Source of the DNA: Mycolicibacterium sp. lyk4-40-TYG-92
GTDB taxonomy: Bacteria; Actinomycetota; Actinomycetes; Mycobacteriales; Mycobacteriaceae
DNA: 64,000 bases
Direction of reading: 5' to 3'
Assembly: GCF_030209435.1 (NCBI RefSeq)
Contig: NZ_JARVRX010000003.1
Coordinates: 434,001-498,000, forward strand
In this document: in pieces, positions 27,024-35,702 of the stretch
How the letters are laid out: each line of letters starts with the position of its first letter
Position numbering within the stretch: position 1 is the first letter of the stretch
Made by a program: the position numbers and the translations under genes
The notes under the pieces: model-generated
The model's database searches: none
What the model was told of the DNA's origin: nothing
What the model saw: only the letters and a program-made list of their open reading frames with translations

Positions 27024-28223
27024 ATGACCGTTACGACGTTGGCCGCAGGGTCTGTAGCCGACCGGCGGGTGCTGTTGCAGTCGGTCGTCGAAACTCTCGG
27101 CGCGCAAGACGCCCACTACGAATTGACCCGCACGTTGCACCATGAGGCAATTCGCGCGATCGCCGACACCGGTGTCCTCGCACTCCGGATCCCCCAGGAA
27201 TACGGTGGCCCAGGCGGTTCCATCGTCGACGTCATCGAGACCGTCATCGACATCGCGCAAGCCAGCTCCAACGTGGCCCAGGCGCTCCGCGCCCATTTCG
27301 GATTCGTGGAACGGCTCCTGGGTAACCGCGGGGACGACGCACTGCGGGGCCGGTGGTTCCCCGACGTCCTCGCTGGAAAGATCGTCGGCAACGCGATCAC
27401 CGAAGCCGCCGGCTCCTCTCCGGCGGCTATCGGCACCACACTGCGTGACACCGGCGACGGCCGATACCGGTTGGACGGCAGGAAGTTCTACTCGACCGGC
27501 ACCCTGTACTCGGACTTGATCGCGGTCTCGGCCGAACGCGAAGACGGCCGCGAAGTGCACGTGATCATTCCGGCCGACCGCCAGGGCGTCACGCTGTTCG
27601 ACGATTGGGACGGTTTCGGACAGCGGCTTACTGCCAGTGGTGCAACGACTTTCGAGGCCGTGGCGGTCGACGAAGACGAGGTGTCGGTGGTCCCTGCGGA
27701 CCACCGGCTGGCGCACAGCCAGACGTTCCTGCAGCTCTATCTGACCGCCGTGGCAGTGGGAATTGCCAAGGGCGCCTTGCGGGATGCTGTCTGGTTCGTC
27801 CGGAACAAGGCACGTCCTGCGGCGCACGCGTTGACCCCGTCGGCGACACAGGACCCGTTCATCCTGCAGGCAGTAGGGGAGATCGCCGCCTGGACGTCGA
27901 CGGCGGCCGCGGTCACCCTCAGCGCCGCGGCGGAGCTGGATCGGGTTGTGGACACCGGCCAGATCGACGACCAGCAGGCCATCGGGGCCGCCGCGATCGA
28001 GGTGGCGAAGGCCCAACTTGTCGCGGAACGCCTCACCCTCGATGCCGCACAGCGGTTGTTCGACACCGGTGGTGCGTCGGCCACGGCGCGGGCACTGAAT
28101 CTCGACCGGCACTGGCGTAACGCGCGCACCATAGCGAGCCACAACCCGCTCGCGTACAAAGCCTGGGCGACCGGAGATTTCGTGGTCAACGGCGCCCTTC
28201 CGCCCAACTCCGGATATTTTTAG
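27024..28223 (+). CDS. Acyl-CoA dehydrogenase-fold flavoprotein (SfnB/DszC-like)
   Basis: The 399-residue protein has the acyl-CoA dehydrogenase fold, with an N-terminal helical region (LALRIPQEYGGPGGS about residues 54-68), a middle beta domain containing the FAD signature AITEAAGSSPAA (about 131-142), and a C-terminal four-helix bundle. It lacks the usual catalytic Glu context and resembles SfnB/DszC-type flavin monooxygenases, which use FMN or FADH2 and oxygen on sulfur or amine compounds. It sits 17 bp after the LLM gene, giving two oxygenases in tandem. Confidence 0.85.
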   Translation: MTVTTLAAGSVADRRVLLQSVVETLGAQDAHYELTRTLHHEAIRAIADTGVLALRIPQEYGGPGGSIVDVIETVIDIAQASSNVAQALRAHFGFVERLLGNRGDDALRGRWFPDVLAGKIVGNAITEAAGSSPAAIGTTLRDTGDGRYRLDGRKFYSTGTLYSDLIAVSAEREDGREVHVIIPADRQGVTLFDDWDGFGQRLTASGATTFEAVAVDEDEVSVVPADHRLAHSQTFLQLYLTAVAVGIAKGALRDAVWFVRNKARPAAHALTPSATQDPFILQAVGEIAAWTSTAAAVTLSAAAELDRVVDTGQIDDQQAIGAAAIEVAKAQLVAERLTLDAAQRLFDTGGASATARALNLDRHWRNARTIASHNPLAYKAWATGDFVVNGALPPNSGYF

Positions 28224-28250
28224 AGCCGTGCCGAGACGAAAGGTCCGATA

Positions 28251-28967
28251 GTGGCCGCACCGGTTGTTCTTCTACCACGGCGGTTCTCGGACGGCGACGA
28301 CCCGCGAGTCATCGCGGCCAATGAACTCTTCGACCGGATCGTCGAGCTGGTCGCCGAGGCCGGGCTGGCGCCGCGGGTGGTCGACGATCCGTTCGTGGCG
28401 CTGTCCGACGTCCGCGGACTCGTGCTGCCCGGCGGCGGAGACATCAACCCGCGGCGCTACGGGCAGGTCGCCACCGCGGCGGTGTACGACGTCAACGAGG
28501 CACAGGACGAACTTGATTTCATCTTGGCGGCGCGGGCGCAAGATGCCGGTCTGCCGGTGCTCGGCATCTGTCGTGGTGCGCAGGTACTGAACGTGTTGCG
28601 GGGTGGGGATCTCCAGATCGACCTGGTACCAGGCGAAGTGCCGCACCGGAGCACGACTGCCGACGCGCTGTTCGGGCGGCATCCGGTAGCCCTGGCCGCG
28701 GGCAGCCGAGTTCACGCCGCGCACCACGCCGGGCAGATCGTCGTTGCTTCGGCACACCACCAGGCCATTGCGTCACTGGGCCCCGGGCTGGTGGCGACCG
28801 GCCATGCCCCCGACGGTCTGATCGAGTCGTTCGAGGCCGTCGACGGTTGGGTGCTTGCCGTGCAATGGCATCCGGAGGCGGCAGGCACGTCGGAGGCGGT
28901 TCAGCGCGCTCCGTTTGCCGCGCTGGCACAGGCCATCGGAATCGACGACTGCCTAGCCCGCCGCTGA
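28251..28967 (+). CDS. Class I glutamine amidotransferase-like gamma-glutamyl hydrolase (C26)
   Basis: The 238-residue C26 peptidase (PuuD-like) carries nucleophile Cys107 in GICRGAQ, the VLPGGGDINP oxyanion loop at about 58-67, and the His207-Glu209 pair in AVQWHPE. Enzymes of this type release glutamate from gamma-glutamyl-amine adducts. It closes the operon that began with the permease, completing the cycle activate, oxidise, deglutamylate. The GTG start follows AAAGGTC. Its last 15 bp overlap the convergent ArsR-like gene. Confidence 0.9.
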   Translation: MAAPVVLLPRRFSDGDDPRVIAANELFDRIVELVAEAGLAPRVVDDPFVALSDVRGLVLPGGGDINPRRYGQVATAAVYDVNEAQDELDFILAARAQDAGLPVLGICRGAQVLNVLRGGDLQIDLVPGEVPHRSTTADALFGRHPVALAAGSRVHAAHHAGQIVVASAHHQAIASLGPGLVATGHAPDGLIESFEAVDGWVLAVQWHPEAAGTSEAVQRAPFAALAQAIGIDDCLARR

Positions 28968-29651
28968 GAAGTGCGCCGCCCCTTCGATTCCGAGCAATCG
29001 CTCAAGGCCCTCGCTACCAGCCGGCGTCACGACCACTGCTCGGCTGCTCCCGATACGCCGCACCCAGCCCTGGGCGAACAGTGCGGTCGCGATATGCGCG
29101 CCCGCCGCGCCCGCCAGATGACGGCGCCGCTCCGTCCAGTCCAGGCAAGAGCGCGTCGCGGCACGGCGCCCCGGTTCGAACGGAGCGCCCAGCGCCTCCG
29201 TCAACCAGCGGCGGCCATCGCTGGTGAGCGTCAACGACTCATCGAGCAGCCCGCGTCGCAGTAGCGCCTCGGTGATGCTCACACCGAGCCGTCCGGCGAA
29301 GTGGTCGTAACAGGTACGCCCGCGTGCGAGTGCACTGTTGATCACCGCTTCGCGCATGCCGCGCGGAGGTGTCGACGGCTGCTCACCCAGCACAGCGAGC
29401 GATTCGAGCACCTCGGCGACGTCGGCGTCCACCAGCTCGACATAGCGGTGGCGCCCCTGCCGACGTTCGCTGAGCAGGCCGACCGCCACCAGGCGGTTGA
29501 TGTGCTCGGTGGCGGTCGAGGCGGCGACACCGGCATGTGTGGCCAGTTCCTTTGCGGTCCAGGCCCGTCCGTCCATCAGCGCGAGCAGCATGCGGGCGCG
29601 CGTGGTGTCAGCCATTGCGGATGCGACGGCGGCGAGGCTTTCGGCTGTCAT
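28953..29651 (-). CDS. ArsR-like winged-helix regulator with C-terminal extension
   Basis: The 232-residue protein has an N-terminal ArsR winged helix (about residues 5-85: TAKELATHAGVAASTATEHI, then LLSERRQGRHRYVEL). A second helical region of about 130 residues (HFAGRLGVSITEALLRRGLL) completes a longer two-domain regulator seen in actinobacteria. It has no visible metal-binding Cys pattern. It overlaps the 3' end of the amidotransferase gene by 15 bp, so transcription of the two is antagonistic at their ends. Target genes are unknown. Confidence 0.85.
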   Translation of the reverse strand: MTAESLAAVASAMADTTRARMLLALMDGRAWTAKELATHAGVAASTATEHINRLVAVGLLSERRQGRHRYVELVDADVAEVLESLAVLGEQPSTPPRGMREAVINSALARGRTCYDHFAGRLGVSITEALLRRGLLDESLTLTSDGRRWLTEALGAPFEPGRRAATRSCLDWTERRRHLAGAAGAHIATALFAQGWVRRIGSSRAVVVTPAGSEGLERLLGIEGAAHFSAAG

Positions 29652-29788
29652 ACAACCCAGTGTGCGACGGTGACGGTTCGGTGGCCACCGAACTATCAGG
29701 CGGCCAGGATGTACCCATGGACCCGGCGGGAGCGCCGACGCCCGCTGCGATGTCCTACAACGAAGCGCAGGCGCTCACGGTCACCTGA
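29652..29788. other. Spacer without a clear gene
   Basis: This 137-bp gap separates the ArsR-like gene start from the 3' end of the M15 peptidase gene. It should hold the arsR-like promoter. A 23-codon frame at 29717-29788 was seen but has no supporting features. Confidence 0.3.
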
Positions 29789-30277
29789 TCAACTCGCGGC
29801 GTTGGGCAGCAAGGGAGGGCACGCCCCGTGGGCATCGGTGGCCAGCTCGAAGTGCCAGAGTTCGTTGGCGTAGATCTGGCATAGGCCGAAGCGCGCACCG
29901 TTGGCGATCAACCACGTGTCAGCGCTGTTGCCGCCGATATCGACAGCCTGACCGCTGACGTGCTTGGACTGCTGTGGCGTCTGAACGTATTGCCGCGCAG
30001 CGTTGTAACTGCCGTAGGTCTGGATCGCGTCATCGAGCAGTTGCTGCTGGAACTCGGGAGTGCGCCAGCCGGAGGTGATCGTCATGGGGATCCCCTCGGC
30101 GGCTGCCGCGGTGGCCGCCTGCTGAACGGCCGCCAGCAAGGCCGGATCCAGCCGGCCGACGGTGGGGTTGGAGACGTCGAATGGGCTTGCCGCGTCGGCC
30201 GACGCAGTGGACAGCGGTCCGAGGAACATGAGCGCACTGGCCAAGGCCAAAGCGGTACCGACGAGTCGCATGGGCAC
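29789..30277 (-). CDS. M15-family (VanY/LAS-type) peptidase, exported
   Basis: The 162-residue precursor has a Sec signal (about residues 1-28, ending STASADA). The LAS metallopeptidase core follows: SGWRTPEFQ, the zinc motif SKHVSGQAVD (His106, Asp113) and the E139-L-W-H142 motif. Such enzymes cleave D-Ala-D-Ala or other peptidoglycan peptides. The small size is a bare catalytic domain. The GTG at 30277 has AGGGTCG before it; an ATG two codons later is also possible. It lies 19 bp after the polyamine fusion gene on the same strand. Confidence 0.88.
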   Translation of the reverse strand: MPMRLVGTALALASALMFLGPLSTASADAASPFDVSNPTVGRLDPALLAAVQQAATAAAAEGIPMTITSGWRTPEFQQQLLDDAIQTYGSYNAARQYVQTPQQSKHVSGQAVDIGGNSADTWLIANGARFGLCQIYANELWHFELATDAHGACPPLLPNAAS

Positions 30278-30296
30278 CGACCCTACCCGGCGTCGG

Positions 30297-31499
30297 CTAT
30301 CGACCGGTCTCCCGCAGCGACATCGGCGGTGTCGTCGCCGCGGCCAGCGCCGTGGCGTCGATCGTCTGACAGCGGTACGGCAGCGTCTGCAGCCGGGCCG
30401 TCATCGTGGCGAGTGGATTCTCGAGCACGGCCATGGCGCCGGACAGGAACGCCCACTCGTGCTCGTCGCTGCCGAAATAGACGACGGTGCCGAAGGTTTC
30501 GCCGAAACGCTCCCACGACCGGATCAGCGTCTCGTTGCGCCAGAGGGTGGGACAGCCCGCCTGGCCGACGACGATGACGCCGATGTCACCACACAGTTTC
30601 ATGAAATCGGCACCGTAGAGCCGGTTGTGTTGGGCGGCATCGGCGCGCTCGTCGGGCAGGTCGATGACGACGACGTCATACCTGGGGCCCGAATAGCCTG
30701 CCACGAACTCGTATCCGTCGGTGTAGTGCACCGTGACGGGGCCGAGTCCGGCTTCGGCCCTTGCCAATTCGTCGGGCGTATAGCCGTAGGGCAGATGTTC
30801 GGCGCAGAGCCGCACAGCCTCGGGGTCGATGTCGACGTGGTCGACGTGCATGGCGCCGGCAGCGACGGCCATCTGGCTGGCCACGCCCTCGCCGGAGCCG
30901 ATGATCAGCACCCGGTCGACTCTCTCGGCCAGCAGCATCGCCGGCACCATCAGTGCCTCGTGATAGACGAGCTGACTGAATTCGGTGCTCTGGCGGTCCG
31001 AGTCGCTGAACAGCGCGACGCCCTGCTCGGTGCGGCCGATCACCAGATGCTGAAAGTCGGTGTGGACGTCGCACAGCACGTCGGTCAGCTGCCAGGTGCG
31101 GGTGAGGCCGGGTGCCATCGGCTCGACGATCTGCTTTCCTGCTCCGCGAAACACCTTGTGGATGTGGGCATCTTCGGCGCCGACCGCCTCCCGCAGCAGC
31201 CGGACCGCTTCCTCGGCATCGGCAGACTCACCGCAGGTGAAGACGTCGACGAACATCGCGCCGCGCTCGGGATAGCTGTGGATCGACGCGTGCGACTCCG
31301 CGAGCAACGCCAGTACCGTCACGCCGTGCGGCTCGAAGCGCTTGTCCACCATGTCGCACACCGTCGCGCCGGCGCGCTCGACGGCCGAGCGCAACAGGTG
31401 GCGCAGCCGCACGCGATCGTTGGCCAACGCGGAATCGACACCGGTGAACTCGGCCAGCACGTGGCAGCCCGCGAAGCTGCTACCGGGTTGTGACTGCAT
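30297..31499 (-). CDS. Fused S-adenosylmethionine decarboxylase-aminopropyltransferase (SpeD-SpeE)
   Basis: This 400-residue two-domain enzyme begins with a class 1 AdoMet decarboxylase (residues about 5-125). The self-cleavage site Glu68-Ser69 (AESHASIHSYPE), which makes the pyruvoyl cofactor, and Cys89 (FVDVFTCG) are both intact. Residues about 135-400 form a spermidine-synthase-like Rossmann domain: VYHEALMVPAML, GSGEG (201-205), DIDPEAV (223-229), YTDGYEF and the catalytic Asp in VVIDLPDE. Together they would make and use decarboxylated AdoMet to add aminopropyl groups to a diamine. ATG 31499 is preferred to 31502 for its spacing to GGAGG. It overlaps the upstream decarboxylase gene by 20 bp. 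Confidence 0.93.
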   Translation of the reverse strand: MQSQPGSSFAGCHVLAEFTGVDSALANDRVRLRHLLRSAVERAGATVCDMVDKRFEPHGVTVLALLAESHASIHSYPERGAMFVDVFTCGESADAEEAVRLLREAVGAEDAHIHKVFRGAGKQIVEPMAPGLTRTWQLTDVLCDVHTDFQHLVIGRTEQGVALFSDSDRQSTEFSQLVYHEALMVPAMLLAERVDRVLIIGSGEGVASQMAVAAGAMHVDHVDIDPEAVRLCAEHLPYGYTPDELARAEAGLGPVTVHYTDGYEFVAGYSGPRYDVVVIDLPDERADAAQHNRLYGADFMKLCGDIGVIVVGQAGCPTLWRNETLIRSWERFGETFGTVVYFGSDEHEWAFLSGAMAVLENPLATMTARLQTLPYRCQTIDATALAAATTPPMSLRETGR

Positions 31500-32571
31500 C
31501 ATCGACCTCCACGAATCGCGTTGCCAGCGGCTCAAATCCATTGAACGACGAGGAGTAGCTCGTCGTATAGGCACCAGCGGTATCGATCTCCACCAGATCA
31601 CCCGGTTGCAGCGTCACCGGTAGCGGATACCGCCGGTAGAGCACGTCGTCACCATCGCACGTCGGGCCGGCAACCACCGCGTCGTCGACGGGATCGCCGT
31701 CGCGGCTCGTGCGCAGCCGGTACCGGATGTATTCGTTCTCGGTTTCGGCCAGCCCGCCGTAACGCCCGACGTCCAGGTACACCCAGCGGCGGCCGTCGGT
31801 GCCGGTCCGCACCGACACGACTTCGCAGGAGAGCGTGCCCGCCGAGCCGACGATCGCCCGTCCGGGTTCGATGACGACGTGGGGGAGCACCGGAAAATGA
31901 CGCGCGAGTGCGTCGCCGATGGCGCCGCCCACCACCCGGATGTCGGGTACGTGCGTATCGTACGAGACCGGGATTCCGCCGCCCAGGTTGAGTGTCGTGA
32001 GGCCCGGCGCCACATTGAAAATGTCAAGTGCACAACGGATTCCGATTTCCCAAGCCGTCGGGTCCAGCTGCTGCGAGCCCACGTGGAACGCGACCCCGTC
32101 CGCCCGCAGCCCCAATCGTGCCGCCTCGGTCAGCAAGCCGATCGCGTCCTCGGGCAAGCATCCGAACTTGTGCCCGAACGGTGTGACGGACGACGGGAAA
32201 GCCGGCGCAATCCGGCACTCGACGCTCGATCCCGGCGCGTTCGCGGCAATGGCCTCCAGCCCGGTCGCGGTGTCGAAGGTGAACCGCCGCACGCCCTGCG
32301 CAAACGCGTACGCGATCTCGGCGGGCTTCTTGAGCGGATTGCCGAAAGTCACGGACCCGCCACCGATGCCGGCCGCAGCGCACAGGTCGATCTCGCCGGC
32401 CGACGCGACGTCGAACGTGCAATCAAGGCCGGCCAGCAGCCGCAGGATCGGCTCAGCCGGGTTGGCCTTCACCGCGTACCGAATCTCGGCCGCCGGCAGC
32501 GCGCCGCGCAACTGAGCAACGTTCCTGCGCACTGTCGCGAGGTCGATCGTCAGGTAGGGCCGACTGGGCAC
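31480..32571 (-). CDS. Fold III PLP-dependent amino acid decarboxylase (ornithine/lysine type)
   Basis: The 363-residue alanine-racemase-fold decarboxylase carries the PLP lysine Lys35 in YAVKANP, the HVGSQQ motif (about 189), the phosphate loop GGGIPVSYD and EPGRAI. The CDGDDVLY motif near residue 306 supplies the cysteine of the partner active site, typical of ornithine decarboxylases rather than diaminopimelate decarboxylases. It would make putrescine (or cadaverine) for the SpeD-SpeE fusion. The GTG start lies 7 nt after a TACTCT -10-like box, predicting a leaderless operon mRNA. Confidence 0.9.
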   Translation of the reverse strand: MPSRPYLTIDLATVRRNVAQLRGALPAAEIRYAVKANPAEPILRLLAGLDCTFDVASAGEIDLCAAAGIGGGSVTFGNPLKKPAEIAYAFAQGVRRFTFDTATGLEAIAANAPGSSVECRIAPAFPSSVTPFGHKFGCLPEDAIGLLTEAARLGLRADGVAFHVGSQQLDPTAWEIGIRCALDIFNVAPGLTTLNLGGGIPVSYDTHVPDIRVVGGAIGDALARHFPVLPHVVIEPGRAIVGSAGTLSCEVVSVRTGTDGRRWVYLDVGRYGGLAETENEYIRYRLRTSRDGDPVDDAVVAGPTCDGDDVLYRRYPLPVTLQPGDLVEIDTAGAYTTSYSSSFNGFEPLATRFVEVDDAVTTR

Positions 32572-32628
32572 AGGCGGCAGAGTACTGAACGAATCCGTCC
32601 GCTGCGTGGTGATCGGCGAGCGAAGGGA

Positions 32629-33261
32629 TCAGCCGACCAGGTTGATGACGAGATTGATCGTGCACGCGATGATGACGGTGCCGTAGATGTAGCTGAAGAG
32701 GCAGTGCCGGAGCACCTCGGCCCGCATCTGCGAGCTGGTGACATCGGTGTCGGAGACCTGGTAGGTCATCCCCAGGTTGTACGAGAAGTAGTAGAAGTCG
32801 CTGTACTGCGGATCGACACCGGGGTTGTTGAAGTCGATCCCACCACCACCGTCTTCGTCGTAGTACATGCGGGCGTAGCGAGCCATGTACATGGTGTGGA
32901 GCAGCGCCCAGGTCGCGAGGATCGCGACCAACGCCATGCCTGCGTACGACGCCTTGTCCGCATCATTGGCGGACAGCAGGAGGATGCCGATGGAGGTGAG
33001 GCTGGCGGCCAGGATGAGGAACAGGACGAGATCGCCGATTTCATCATCGACGTCGGCTTCGCTTGCATGGGCCTTCGTTCGCACGGGATCCATCCGCCAC
33101 AGCACCGCGAGCGCCCACAAGACATGGCAGGCGGCGGTGACGATGACCACCGCCAGCAGGCCCACCGGCCAACGCTGCGACAGCATTCCGGTCGCAAGGC
33201 CGACGCCGAGGCCCGCGGTCAAGCTGATCCAGAATCTGTTGGCACCTGAGAGTGTGGTCAC
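32629..33261 (-). CDS. DUF1345 family membrane protein
   Basis: The 210-residue protein has about five hydrophobic helices: near 8-25, 30-52, 76-98, 105-125 and 185-208. The DUF1345 middle (NNPGVDPQYSDFYYFSYNLG) links the helix pairs. The role of this family is unknown. It lies upstream of the polyamine operon on the same strand with a 57-bp gap that holds the predicted decarboxylase promoter, so it is probably a separate unit. Confidence 0.88.
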   Translation of the reverse strand: MTTLSGANRFWISLTAGLGVGLATGMLSQRWPVGLLAVVIVTAACHVLWALAVLWRMDPVRTKAHASEADVDDEIGDLVLFLILAASLTSIGILLLSANDADKASYAGMALVAILATWALLHTMYMARYARMYYDEDGGGGIDFNNPGVDPQYSDFYYFSYNLGMTYQVSDTDVTSSQMRAEVLRHCLFSYIYGTVIIACTINLVINLVG

Positions 33262-33338
33262 TCGTACATTGTCGACCGACGTGGTGATCTCGGAGGTCTT
33301 CTGGCACCCCTATGGCGGATTCGTTGCGGCCGCGAGCA

Positions 33339-33368
33339 GTTCGGTCACGGTTGTGGTCGGTTGAGTCA
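33339..33368 (+). promoter_or_regulatory. Tandem AraC-type operator upstream of the fadE operon
   Basis: The half-sites GTTCGGTCA (33339-33347) and GTTGAGTCA (33360-33368) are direct repeats 21 bp apart, two helical turns. A -10 box TAGCGT follows at 33392-33397 after 23 bp. The layout is the same, base for base in spacing, as in the site at 36775-36833. Confidence 0.7.
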
Positions 33369-33391
33369 TGGGCACCGACTGCCGGCCGCCG

Positions 33392-33397
33392 TAGCGT
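33392..33397 (+). promoter_or_regulatory. Predicted -10 box of the fadE operon
   Basis: TAGCGT at 33392-33397 lies 35 bp before the GTG of the fadE gene and at the same distance from the operator as in the MaoC operon. No good -35 box is present, which fits activator dependence. Confidence 0.5.
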
Positions 33398-33432
33398 TCC
33401 GTGCAACCGACTGTGAACGAAGGAGTTCTGCT

Positions 33433-34581
33433 GTGGCGTTGCATCGCTCATCCTGGATGGACAAGGACCTTGACGCGCTTGCCGACCTGGCGCGCCGGTT
33501 CTTCGAGAAGGAGTGCGCTCCGAACGAGGAGCGCTGGGGTCAGCAGCAGCACGTCGATCGCGATGTCTGGCTCAAGGCGGGCGAACTCGGCCTGTTGTGT
33601 TTGAGCATCCCCGAGGAGTACGGCGGCGGTGGCGGTACCTTCGCGCACGAGGCCGTCGTCGCGATCGAGCAGATCCGTTCCATGGCACCGAGTTTCGGCG
33701 GAGTGCTGCACAGCGCAATCATCGCGCACTACCTCAGCTCCTACGGCACCGAGGCGCAGAAGACGACGTGGTTGCCGAAGATGGCCTCGGGTGAGGTGGT
33801 CAGCGCGATCGCGATGACCGAGCCCGGCACCGGCTCGGACCTGCAGTCGATCAAGACCAAGGCGGTCAAGGACGGCGACGACTATGTGATCAGCGGTGCG
33901 AAGACGTTCATCTCGAACGGCCAGACCGCGGACCTTGTCGTGGTGGCCGCGAAGACGAATCCGGAAGGCCGTGGAGCGGACAGCGTTTCGCTCATCCTGG
34001 TCGAGGCAGACCGCGACGGCTTCCGGCGCGGCCGCAATCTGGAGAAGATCGGCCAGCACGGCCAGGACACCTGCGAGCTGTTCTTCGACGACGTCAGGGT
34101 CCCACAGACCAATCTGCTGGGCGGTGTCGAAGGTCTCGGCTTCATCCAGTTGATGCAGCAGCTCCCGCAGGAGCGATTGGTGCTGGCGGTGATCGCGGCG
34201 GCGTCGATCGAGAAGACAGTCGACGTCACTCTCGCGTACACCAAGGAACGGGAAGCCTTCGGGCGCCCGATCTTCAAGTTCCAGAACACGCAATTCGTGC
34301 TCGCCGAGAGCGACACGGTCAAGTCCGTCGCCTGGAGCTTCCTGGACGATTGCCTGGTCAAGCACCTCGCCGGCGAATTGGATGTGCCGACGGCCGCGAA
34401 GGCGAAATGGTGGCTGACCGAACAGCAGTGCCGGGTCGCCGACGAGTGCCTGCAGCTGTTCGGTGGCTACGGCTACATGCAGGAGTACCCGATCTCGAAG
34501 CTGTACGCCGATGCGCGCATCCAGAAGGTGTACGGCGGCACCAACGAGATCATGAAGACGATCATTGCGAAGTCGCTGTGA
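33433..34581 (+). CDS. Acyl-CoA dehydrogenase (FadE type)
   Basis: This 382-residue four-domain acyl-CoA dehydrogenase has an N-terminal helical domain (LCLSIPEEYGGGGGTFAHEA about residues 55-74) and a middle beta domain with the FAD motif AIAMTEPGTGSDL (about 129-141) and ISNGQTADL. The C-terminal helices carry FGGYGYMQEYPISKLYADAR and the Tyr-Gly-Gly-Thr-Asn-Glu element containing the catalytic base. It should desaturate an alpha-beta acyl-CoA bond. The GTG is preceded by GAAGGAG. It is coupled by a 4-bp overlap to the racemase gene. Confidence 0.94.
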   Translation: MALHRSSWMDKDLDALADLARRFFEKECAPNEERWGQQQHVDRDVWLKAGELGLLCLSIPEEYGGGGGTFAHEAVVAIEQIRSMAPSFGGVLHSAIIAHYLSSYGTEAQKTTWLPKMASGEVVSAIAMTEPGTGSDLQSIKTKAVKDGDDYVISGAKTFISNGQTADLVVVAAKTNPEGRGADSVSLILVEADRDGFRRGRNLEKIGQHGQDTCELFFDDVRVPQTNLLGGVEGLGFIQLMQQLPQERLVLAVIAAASIEKTVDVTLAYTKEREAFGRPIFKFQNTQFVLAESDTVKSVAWSFLDDCLVKHLAGELDVPTAAKAKWWLTEQQCRVADECLQLFGGYGYMQEYPISKLYADARIQKVYGGTNEIMKTIIAKSL

Positions 34582-35702
34582 CGGGGCCACTTTCGGGCAT
34601 CAAGGTTGTCGAGATCGCCAGCCTGGCGCCGGCACCGTTCGGCTGCATGGTGCTGGCGGACCTGGGCGCCGACGTGTTACGCGTCGAGCGGGCGGGCGCG
34701 CCGGGTGACGGACTCACGCCGCCGGACGGACCTCTCGACCGCGGCAAGCGCAACGTCAAGCTGAATCTGAAGGACGGCGACGATCTGCGAACACTGTTCG
34801 CGTTGGTCGAGAAGGCCGACGTCTTCGTCGAGGGGTTCCGTCCGGGTGTCGCCGAACGACTGGGTATCGGGCCCGCGGATCTCGAAAAGCACAACCCGCG
34901 GCTGATCTACGGCCGGATGACCGGCTGGGGCCAGCAGGGCCCGCTGGCCGGCACCGCGGGCCATGACATCAACTACATCGCCCTGACCGGCACCCTCGAT
35001 CTGATCGGTCGCCCGGGTGAGCGCCCGGTGCCACCGGGCAACATCATCGGCGACTTCGCCGGCGGCGGCATGCTGTTGGCCATGGGTGTCCTCGCCGCGC
35101 TGTATGAACGCGAACGGTCGGGCAAAGGCCAGGTCATCGACGCCGCCATGGTTGACGGCGCGGCCCTGTACACGGCGTTCATGCACGGAATGCATGCTGC
35201 CGGGCTGTGGAATCAGCCCCGGGGTGAGAACGCACTCGACGGCGGCGCGCCGTTCTATGACACCTACGAATGCGCCGACGGCCGGTATGTGGCCGTCGGT
35301 TGTGTCGAATTCCCGTTCTATGTACAGCTTTTGGCGGCACTTGGCATCGACGATCCCGAACTGCCGTTCCAGCTGGACCCGACGGGCTGGCCGCAGCTCA
35401 AAGAGGTCATCGGAGCAAAATTCAAGGAACGCACCCGCGACGAGTGGGCTGCCCTGTTTGCCGACTCCGATGCCTGCGTCACCCCGGTGCTCTCCCCCTG
35501 GGAGGCGCACGAGCATGCGCACAACCAGACGCGCGGCGCCTTCATCGAGGTCAACGGGGTACGTCAGCCCGCCCCGGCGCCGCGGTTCAGCCGTACGCCG
35601 GCCGCGCATCCGGAACCGCCGACGGCCGATGAATCAACGGTGCGAAAACTGTTGTCCGACTGGATGGTTCCCGATACCCACATTGAGCGCCTCCTCGGTT
35701 AG
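34578..35702 (+). CDS. Alpha-methylacyl-CoA racemase-like CoA-transferase family III
   Basis: The 374-residue CaiB/BaiF-fold protein aligns with the M. tuberculosis racemase MCR with a constant +3 offset in its catalytic set: His129 (AGHDINYI), Asp159 (IIGDFAGGG) and Glu244 (CVEFPFY) match His126, Asp156 and Glu241. It should epimerise (R)- to (S)-2-methylacyl-CoA so that the stereospecific FadE can act on branched chains. Its GTG overlaps the fadE stop. It ends in a 4-bp overlap with the convergent AraC gene. Confidence 0.92.
   Translation: MTGPLSGIKVVEIASLAPAPFGCMVLADLGADVLRVERAGAPGDGLTPPDGPLDRGKRNVKLNLKDGDDLRTLFALVEKADVFVEGFRPGVAERLGIGPADLEKHNPRLIYGRMTGWGQQGPLAGTAGHDINYIALTGTLDLIGRPGERPVPPGNIIGDFAGGGMLLAMGVLAALYERERSGKGQVIDAAMVDGAALYTAFMHGMHAAGLWNQPRGENALDGGAPFYDTYECADGRYVAVGCVEFPFYVQLLAALGIDDPELPFQLDPTGWPQLKEVIGAKFKERTRDEWAALFADSDACVTPVLSPWEAHEHAHNQTRGAFIEVNGVRQPAPAPRFSRTPAAHPEPPTADESTVRKLLSDWMVPDTHIERLLG

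Noticed and set aside
29717..29788. 23-codon open frame before the M15 gene end
   Set aside because: It is very short, with no Shine-Dalgarno and no coupling to a neighbour.
30162..31493. Long plus-strand open frame (443 aa)
   Set aside because: It lies opposite the SpeD-SpeE fusion, whose catalytic motifs are intact. The mirror frame has Val/Asp/His-rich nonsense-like composition.
31879..33249. Long plus-strand open frame (456 aa)
   Set aside because: It is opposite the decarboxylase and DUF1345 genes and is Arg-rich without motifs.
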